From NCBI GenBank assembly GCA_009787945.1, contig WQSI01000013.1, positions 1 to 25,663 of the forward strand: a DNA stretch of 25,663 nucleotides, written 5' to 3'. This document shows, piece by piece, positions 20,512 through 25,663 of this stretch. The notes below the pieces were generated by a model. It saw only the letters and a program-made list of their open reading frames with translations. It did no database searches and was not told where the DNA came from. The stretch is from Defluviitaleaceae bacterium. Lineage in GTDB: Bacteria; Bacillota; Clostridia; Lachnospirales; WRAX01. Positions within the stretch are counted from its first letter, which is position 1; each line of letters opens with the position of its first letter. The translations under genes were made by a program, and so were the position numbers.

Positions 20512-21936
20512 TTAATCTGTACGGATTGCAGCAAGGGCAGAGATGCGGGTCGCCCTGCGCGCAGGGAAAAAGCCTGATGCAAGCCCAACAACAATAGAGA
20601 AAACAAAGCCTAGGGCATATAACCACATGGGTATAAAGCTAATATAGCCTGCTGCTTGTGCGGGCATCCATGGGGGGGTTGTTGCAAAAAGCTCAAATCC
20701 ATCTAAATTGTTGAGAACAAAGGAGATAAGGGCGGACATTCCAAGCCCCAAAACACCTCCCATTGCTCCGATTATGCTGGCTTCCAGCAAGAAAAGGCGG
20801 CGCACATCCTTTACAGTTGCACCAATAACTTTCATAACGCCGATTTCTTTGGTGCGCTCGTAAATGGACATTACCATGGTGTTGGCGATGCCGATGGCAG
20901 AAATAATAAGGGACACAACCCCAATAGCAAGAAGCATATTTTGGAGATTTTCTGTTGTATCCATTTGGCTTGTAACTATTTGTGCATCATACCACATTCC
21001 ATTGGGGTTTATCCCTATCTCTTCTAGTGCGGCAACGGTTGGGCGCAGGTCTGCCGCAGAATTGGCAAGAACGATTATTCCGTCAAAGCCTTCGTTTCCT
21101 TGGTCGGTAATAATGCCAAAGTTGCCCATGCCATCAGACCACATGCCGAAGCTTCCGCCACCTCCACCGCCCTGTTGTGCTTGCCAACGCTCTCTATCAG
21201 CTTCTATGCGCTGCACCTGTTCAATAGGCATAAAGGTGGCACTTAGGGATTGCCAGTCCATGCCGTCGCCATGCCCTAAAATCCCCGCTCCATTCACGAT
21301 ATAGGGGCGGATTGTGCCGCCTTGTTGCCCTCCGCCGCCTTGTTGGGGCGGCTGACCAAATTCATGTCTGTAACTGGCGCGAAGGGGCATTGTTAACAAA
21401 TCAACATCATTTTGTATGCCCATCATCCCCATCATCCACGAATTTTGCCCTTGATTTCTAGGGTTCATAAACTGGTTGGGAACATTAGCACCAAAAACCA
21501 TATGCAACTCGTCACTATTTGTAAGGTTGCTACCCTCTATAGGGACAAACCCCAGGGGAACCATGGCTTCAGGCTTTATGCCCACAATTTGCAAATGACC
21601 AACATACCGCCCCGCCATCACCGTAAGGCTAGAATTCAATAAAGGGGTTGCAATGTTTACATAATCCAGGTTATTTATCTGCGCCACAACGTCATCGTTA
21701 AGCACATTAACAAAACCAGGCTCGGGGTTCCAAGGTCTAAATATTTCTATGCGCAATGCCCTTGCCCCCATGGCTTCTATTTGTTGCTCAAAATTCATAT
21801 TTACAGCAACACCAAGGCTTATCATCACAATTATACAGGTTGCACCGAAGATAACGGCAAGAACCGTTAAAAAAGTGCGTATTTTGCGCTTAAAAAGGTT
21901 GCGCAAAGCCATAGACAAAAGGTCGGTTATTCTCAT
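20512..21936 (-). CDS. MacB/FtsX-type ABC transporter permease
   Basis: A 474-residue membrane protein of the MacB/LolC-like permease class. One N-terminal helix (about 20-42, LTVLAVIFGATCIIVMISLGV) is followed by a large extracellular MacB-type periplasmic-core-like domain. Three C-terminal helices form the FtsX domain (about 338-460), with the conserved MSIYERTKEIGVMKVIGATV coupling segment and an ending of FFPARRATRISALAAIRTD. The extracellular part carries two unusual Gly/Gln-rich runs (PPQQGGGGQQGGT and QAQQGGGGGGSFGM). GAGGTG precedes the ATG. It is the third gene of the operon with the ATPase and the surface protein, 34 bases after the latter. MacB-type systems usually transmit force across the membrane instead of carrying substrate through it. 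The substrate is unknown. Confidence 0.92.
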   Translation of the reverse strand: MRITDLLSMALRNLFKRKIRTFLTVLAVIFGATCIIVMISLGVAVNMNFEQQIEAMGARALRIEIFRPWNPEPGFVNVLNDDVVAQINNLDYVNIATPLLNSSLTVMAGRYVGHLQIVGIKPEAMVPLGFVPIEGSNLTNSDELHMVFGANVPNQFMNPRNQGQNSWMMGMMGIQNDVDLLTMPLRASYRHEFGQPPQQGGGGQQGGTIRPYIVNGAGILGHGDGMDWQSLSATFMPIEQVQRIEADRERWQAQQGGGGGGSFGMWSDGMGNFGIITDQGNEGFDGIIVLANSAADLRPTVAALEEIGINPNGMWYDAQIVTSQMDTTENLQNMLLAIGVVSLIISAIGIANTMVMSIYERTKEIGVMKVIGATVKDVRRLFLLEASIIGAMGGVLGLGMSALISFVLNNLDGFELFATTPPWMPAQAAGYISFIPMWLYALGFVFSIVVGLASGFFPARRATRISALAAIRTD

Positions 21937-21970
21937 TTATTTCACCTCAATTCAACTTGTATAGCCAATC

Positions 21971-24688
21971 CTAAAAGTCGTCGTCATCTTCAAACTGCCC
22001 ACTGCGCTTAATGTGGCGACGGACGAGGAAGAATGTTAATGTGCCAACACCAACAGCACCCACAACAATCAAAATGATGACCCAAGGTTGCAGACCTCCG
22101 CTTTCTTCTTCGCCCCAAATGTCAAAGCCGAAGCCAAATTCGCCATCTGGAGGGAACATATCAAAGCCACCTCCGCCAAAATCGCCTCCCATACCACCCA
22201 TAATGTTGACAGGAAAAGCCGTGATAATTTCGTGGGGTTCTGCCATGGCATCTTCAAAAGTTACAATCATATACAAAGTTGTTTGACCAGGCATTTCAGG
22301 GATGATATTCTCCCAAAAGTTTCCAAAATGTCCAGGTGCCATATTGCCGAAAATTTCATCAGCGTGGGCAGTGTTAAAACCTTCCCCTTCAAAGCGCACA
22401 CGAACATTGTAAAGGTTGGAACGGCTGGTGTTGTGGACATGGAAACTAAGCATCATGGGCATACCCATAAATGTGTCAGCAGGAATTCCTGGGTCGCCAA
22501 CTTCAAGACGGGCAATTTGGCGCACATTTACGCCAACATCCTCAATTGCCTCAATTGCCGTGGCGTTGGCATCCTCGTAATCAAACCTAAATTGGATGAT
22601 ATGGTTGCTTGCAGGGGCATCTGGTATGGCAAAGAGGGTCATTTGATGCTCGTAAGTGCCGCGAGGGGGTATTTCCTGTATATGGAAAGTGTTAGAAGCC
22701 CCAACAGGCGTAAATACAGAGGTTGGTTGGGTGGTTTGCCCGCCGCCAGGGCTTGTTACCTGCCCCATAACTTGCCATGTAACACGGATATTTTGCACCA
22801 CTTGGCTGGGGTGGGTATTTTGAATAACGATTCCTAGCTCAAATTCGCTGTTCGCCATGACAATCATAGGGTCTACGGTAAAGTCGCTGATGATTATTCT
22901 TGGGCGGGAGCGGTTTTCGTCACCTTCATCAACGGCGTAGACGGTTAAGCCTGTGAACTGCTCAAAAGTTTGGCGGTCGTTGCCGTCATCATATGCCAAA
23001 GTGAAGCCGATATTGTGAAAGCGGCTTGTTGCGGCATCGGTAGGGGTGAAGGCAAAGTCAAAGGTTCGGGTTTCTCCAATTCCTAAGCTTGGTACCGTTT
23101 GGATGCTTGCCAGGGAATTTACCACGCCAGCTTCAGGGGAAGCAGAAAGGCGCACATTGCGGGCGATTGCGTCGCCGTTGTTGGCTATAGTGACTCTAAA
23201 ATTCGCCTGCTCTCCCGCCATAAACTGCCCCGTTGGCGATTGTATGCTGGTGATTGACAGCAACGCAACATCGCGGTCATCATCTGCAATTACATTCATG
23301 CCGTTAAACTGGGAAAACCTGCGTATTTCGCCGCCATTATTGTACTCCAGCTGAAATTCCACATTTTGGAAGCCAGCTGTTGTGCTCATTGTTGGGGAAA
23401 ATGAAAAAGTGAAGGTTTGGGATGCGCCAGGAGCAAGGGTTAAAGCCGTTGCTACGGTTGGCAAACGCGGCACAACGCCAGTGGGCAATGCTTGCAAGCG
23501 CACATTGCGGGCTTCATGGTTGCCGCTGTTGGTGATTATTACGCTAAAATGTCCTTCATCTCCAGGTCTAAAGCTACCTGTGGGGGCGGTTATGGACATA
23601 TCAAGATGGGCGCGCTCGCTGGCAAGTGCGCCATCTTCTGTAATGGTAACAAATTGTGGTAGATTTGTGGTGACAACCACGCCGTCAGCATTGTCGTGGG
23701 TTAGGTTTAGAGTGATTTGCCGCGAACCGCTCTCTAAATTGCTGGGGCTTGTAAAATTGAAAGTTACATCACGGCTTTGCCCCGCGGGAATTGCCCCCAC
23801 AAAATTGGTTGCAGAGCCAATTATCATTAAATGCGGCGCAAAACCTTCTGCACGCAATTGCACATTAGGCGCGGTAACATTTGATACATTCTGTAATGTT
23901 GCTGTCACGCTAAAGCTTTGCCCTGGGGCTAAGTTCTGCTGGCTGACAGAAAAGTTTGACATAATAACGCGGGGCTGCTCGTCATTTGCGTCCTGCATTG
24001 TGATTGGCAGGTTTACCGTGGCAAACTGCACCTGGTTTATGTTGTTGCGGAAAGACAATTCCACAGGTATCGTGGTTGGCTCGCCTATAATTGTGGCATT
24101 TGGTGTTATGCGCAATTGCACATCCCGCTGGGCATTTGCCCCCATAGAAAAATTGCCAGTTCCTACCACTTCCACATTAAAGTTTGGAATTGGGTTGGCA
24201 CGGGGCAACAGCGACACTTGGGTTGCGGCATGTGCCGTGGTATTGCGCAGGGTCACTGTTATCAACTGGCTTTGTCCAGGTGAAAGCTCCACAGCTGTAT
24301 GTGGCATCAAAGTAAATTCGGCATTTGATGCAGGCGGATAATTAACCGTAAGGGATACGCCGCGCGAACCCCAAAACTCAGGCACAGCAGGCGTGTATGC
24401 TGTGGCAGCCGTGCCAGGCACATGGTAATTCACATTTATAACAAAGGTTTGTCCGCCTTGGCTGGCAGTTGTGTTTACGCCAATCATGCCGCCGCCCATA
24501 TAATGGGCATCAATGCCGTTGCCTTGGACGCTGGTTACGTTGGCGTTGGCAGGAACGCCCGCAGGAATTGTAGCAAATTGCCCTGCTATTACGGTGTTTG
24601 CATGTACATTTGTGGGCTGAAACGACGGTATCAAGGCAAACGCCATCAGAAAAGCCATCAGCCCTGTTAAAATTTTCTTCCTATTCAT
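21971..24688 (-). CDS. Large membrane-tethered surface protein with Ig-like/CARDB-type repeats
   Basis: A 905-residue exported protein. A signal peptide covers about 1-31 (MNRKKILTGLMAFLMAF, ending near NVHANT). Five or six beta-sandwich repeats of about 110-120 residues follow, of the COG1361/CARDB type. Two adjacent ones are clearly homologous (GHFSVIITNSGNHEARNVRL and ANFRVTIANNGDAIARNVRL). A Gly/Phe/Met-rich spacer (about 835-862) leads to one transmembrane helix (about 868-889) and a short basic-acidic cytoplasmic tail ending in DDDDF. The start ATG directly abuts the stop codon of the ATPase gene, with GGGGG upstream. Its place between ATPase and permease suggests the extracytoplasmic partner of the transporter, in the position of a MacA-type adaptor, though no adaptor fold is seen. 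Ligand unknown. Confidence 0.85.
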   Translation of the reverse strand: MNRKKILTGLMAFLMAFALIPSFQPTNVHANTVIAGQFATIPAGVPANANVTSVQGNGIDAHYMGGGMIGVNTTASQGGQTFVINVNYHVPGTAATAYTPAVPEFWGSRGVSLTVNYPPASNAEFTLMPHTAVELSPGQSQLITVTLRNTTAHAATQVSLLPRANPIPNFNVEVVGTGNFSMGANAQRDVQLRITPNATIIGEPTTIPVELSFRNNINQVQFATVNLPITMQDANDEQPRVIMSNFSVSQQNLAPGQSFSVTATLQNVSNVTAPNVQLRAEGFAPHLMIIGSATNFVGAIPAGQSRDVTFNFTSPSNLESGSRQITLNLTHDNADGVVVTTNLPQFVTITEDGALASERAHLDMSITAPTGSFRPGDEGHFSVIITNSGNHEARNVRLQALPTGVVPRLPTVATALTLAPGASQTFTFSFSPTMSTTAGFQNVEFQLEYNNGGEIRRFSQFNGMNVIADDDRDVALLSITSIQSPTGQFMAGEQANFRVTIANNGDAIARNVRLSASPEAGVVNSLASIQTVPSLGIGETRTFDFAFTPTDAATSRFHNIGFTLAYDDGNDRQTFEQFTGLTVYAVDEGDENRSRPRIIISDFTVDPMIVMANSEFELGIVIQNTHPSQVVQNIRVTWQVMGQVTSPGGGQTTQPTSVFTPVGASNTFHIQEIPPRGTYEHQMTLFAIPDAPASNHIIQFRFDYEDANATAIEAIEDVGVNVRQIARLEVGDPGIPADTFMGMPMMLSFHVHNTSRSNLYNVRVRFEGEGFNTAHADEIFGNMAPGHFGNFWENIIPEMPGQTTLYMIVTFEDAMAEPHEIITAFPVNIMGGMGGDFGGGGFDMFPPDGEFGFGFDIWGEEESGGLQPWVIILIVVGAVGVGTLTFFLVRRHIKRSGQFEDDDDF

Positions 24689-25414
24689 TTAAAATTCCCC
24701 CTTGGTTGTTATTTCGATTTTATCAGCAACATCTTCGATTTTTTCAATTTTGCCGTCGCGGATGTGGATTACTTGGTCACAATATTTTGACAATTCTAAA
24801 TTGTGGGTGACAAGGATTAGGGTTTGCTCGTAAGTTTTTGCCATGCCCAAAATCAAATTCATCATTTCTTGGGTGGTTTTTGTGTCCAGGTTGCCTGTTG
24901 GCTCGTCTGCAAAAACCACTTGAGGATTGTTGACAAAGGCGCGGGCAATACTTACACGCTGCTGCTGACCACCAGACATTTGGCTGGGTTTGTTTCGCAA
25001 ACGCTTGCCAAGACCCACCGCCTTCAGCATCTTTTTCGCCCTTTCATTTCTCACCCGCTTTGGCACTTTGCGGAAAATAAGCGGCAAAGTGGTGTTTTCC
25101 AGCGCAGACAATGTAGGCATCAAATTATACTGTTGGAAAACAAAACCGATATACCGCTGACGGAAACTTGCAAGGCGTTTTTCGTTCATCTTATGAATAT
25201 CATGCCCTTTAAAGATGATTTCGCCTTTAGTGGGTTTTTCCAACCCTGCGATAATGTTTAACAATGTTGACTTGCCAGAACCAGAAACCCCTAAAAGACA
25301 GTAAATTTTGCCCTTGTAAAATTTCAGGCTGACATCATCAAGTGCCACAATTTTTTCCCCTCCCATGGGGTAAACTTTCTGCACATTTTTAAGTTCAATT
25401 ACAATTTCTGACAA
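24689..25414 (-). CDS. ABC transporter ATPase, LolD/MacB type
   Basis: A 241-residue ATP-binding subunit. Walker A is GVSGSGKST (about 42-50), the Q-loop is FVFQQYNLMP, the signature is MSGGQQQRVSIARAF, Walker B is VVFADEPTGNLDT, and the switch His is in LVTHN. The LTHN-type ending and the short N-terminus put it with LolD/MacB/FtsE-like ATPases. The C-terminal 20 residues are charged (EKIEDVADKIEITTKGEF). The start is TTG at 25414 with GGAGG 7 bases upstream; no ATG fits. It heads the operon with the surface protein and the permease. No two-component genes of the bacitracin-sensing kind lie beside it. Confidence 0.95.
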   Translation of the reverse strand: MSEIVIELKNVQKVYPMGGEKIVALDDVSLKFYKGKIYCLLGVSGSGKSTLLNIIAGLEKPTKGEIIFKGHDIHKMNEKRLASFRQRYIGFVFQQYNLMPTLSALENTTLPLIFRKVPKRVRNERAKKMLKAVGLGKRLRNKPSQMSGGQQQRVSIARAFVNNPQVVFADEPTGNLDTKTTQEMMNLILGMAKTYEQTLILVTHNLELSKYCDQVIHIRDGKIEKIEDVADKIEITTKGEF

Positions 25415-25430
25415 TGCGACACCTCCCCTC

Positions 25431-25459
25431 AGTATATATACGTATGAAATAGCAAAAAA
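25431..25459 (-). promoter_or_regulatory. Weak candidate promoter of the ABC operon
   Basis: Minus-strand TATACT (25431-25436) lies 16 bases before the TTG start codon, with only TTTTTT about 17 bases upstream as a -35. The A+T-rich block holds the palindrome ATACGTAT (25438-25445), a possible operator. The -10 is close to the gene, so the evidence is thin. Confidence 0.25.
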
Positions 25460-25489
25460 GTTTCAATTTGTCCAAAAAAAAATGAAATA

Positions 25490-25514
25490 AGCCCCCCAAG
25501 AGCCAGTAGGGGCT
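25490..25514 (-). terminator. Possible terminator of a gene beyond the right edge
   Basis: AGCCCC (25490-25495) pairs with GGGGCT (25509-25514). Read on the minus strand, the hairpin is followed by TATTTCATTTTTTTTT. It would end a transcript entering from the right. The loop is long (13 bases) and the T run delayed. Confidence 0.4.
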
Positions 25515-25515
25515 G

Positions 25516-25663
25516 TCTCCAAAATCGCTTTCGTTAGATTTTCGAGCGTTTTTTCACCCAGCAAGGAAGTAGGTTCCGTGCGCACCCAAAGGTGCGTGCG
25601 GGTTCTGCTGACGCAGACTGGGTGGGAAATAAGCCGAAAAGCTGGCGGAATGGATTTTGGAGA
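25516..25663. repeat. Long imperfect palindrome, possible MITE-like element
   Basis: The right edge holds a structure of about 148 bases. Its ends are perfect inverted repeats of 11 bases (TCTCCAAAATC at 25516-25526, GATTTTGGAGA at 25653-25663). Inside, CACCCAG (25556-25562) faces CTGGGTG (25618-25624), and the tip is GTGCGCACC-CAAA-GGTGCGTGC. The two arms are similar over about 45 bases. No coding frame is apparent. The element may continue past the edge, so its true ends and any target duplication cannot be seen. Confidence 0.55.

Noticed and set aside
23382..24341. A 319-residue plus-strand frame opposite the surface-protein gene
   Set aside because: It is antisense to a well-supported gene, has no ribosome site, and its composition (Cys, Trp, Arg-rich) is that of a reverse-strand shadow.
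1..25663. Mobile element, prophage or CRISPR array
   Set aside because: No transposase, integrase, phage structural gene or regularly spaced repeat was found. Only the edge palindrome has a mobile-element-like shape.

Overview
The window reads as a motile, Gram-positive member of the Clostridia (Firmicutes), possibly a Lachnospirales relative. The evidence is an mcsA-mcsB-clpC operon, a FloA/NfeD pair, a TIGR03826-type flagellar-region protein, a cell-wall amidase with AMIN and copper-amine-oxidase-N-like domains, strong AGGAGG ribosome sites, and near-consensus sigma-A promoters. Most genes are on the minus strand. I see no transposase, integrase, CRISPR array, prophage or rRNA, and the base composition looks even by eye.

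Layout. 1-1207 (-): membrane-anchored alpha/beta hydrolase, cut by the left edge. 1280-3054 (-): nfeD, a small secreted Cys/Asn/Arg-rich protein, and floA, with a promoter before and a terminator after. 3151-4563 (-): trpS and a flagellar-region zinc-finger protein. 4629-6239 (-): YesN/AraC-type response regulator. 6318-8186 (-): YgiQ-type radical SAM protein, divergent from a small TIGR04086-like membrane protein (8242-8637, +). 8677-11984 (-): a two-gene signalling operon of an orphan CheB methylesterase domain and a 906-residue hybrid kinase whose DHp histidine is Thr. 12160-12354 (-): small unknown gene. 12530-12705 (-): tRNA-Val(TAC) and tRNA-Asp(GTC). 12899-15061 (-): N-acetylmuramoyl-L-alanine amidase. 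15233-19715 (+): zinc-ribbon protein, mcsA, mcsB, clpC, with no ctsR at the head. 19830-20467 (+): HU and an alkyltransferase-like protein. 20512-25414 (-): LolD/MacB-type ATPase, a 905-residue membrane-tethered surface protein and a MacB/FtsX-type permease. 25516-25663: a long imperfect palindrome at the right edge.

How they work together. The clpC operon is the protein-arginine-phosphorylation and degradation machine, here with a zinc-ribbon protein where ctsR often sits. The CheB/hybrid-kinase operon looks like a multistep phosphorelay that cannot start from its own DHp histidine. The ABC operon looks like a monoderm tripartite system in which a repeat-rich surface protein takes the place of a MacA-type adaptor.

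The points most worth a second look are the His-to-Thr kinase with an internal ribosome site before its last receiver, the ctsR-less clpC operon with an N-terminally short McsA, the ABC/surface-protein operon, the small secreted protein between nfeD and floA, and the edge palindrome. Most starts were reassigned from Shine-Dalgarno position. Stretches between genes are all under 300 bases, and what they hold is listed.
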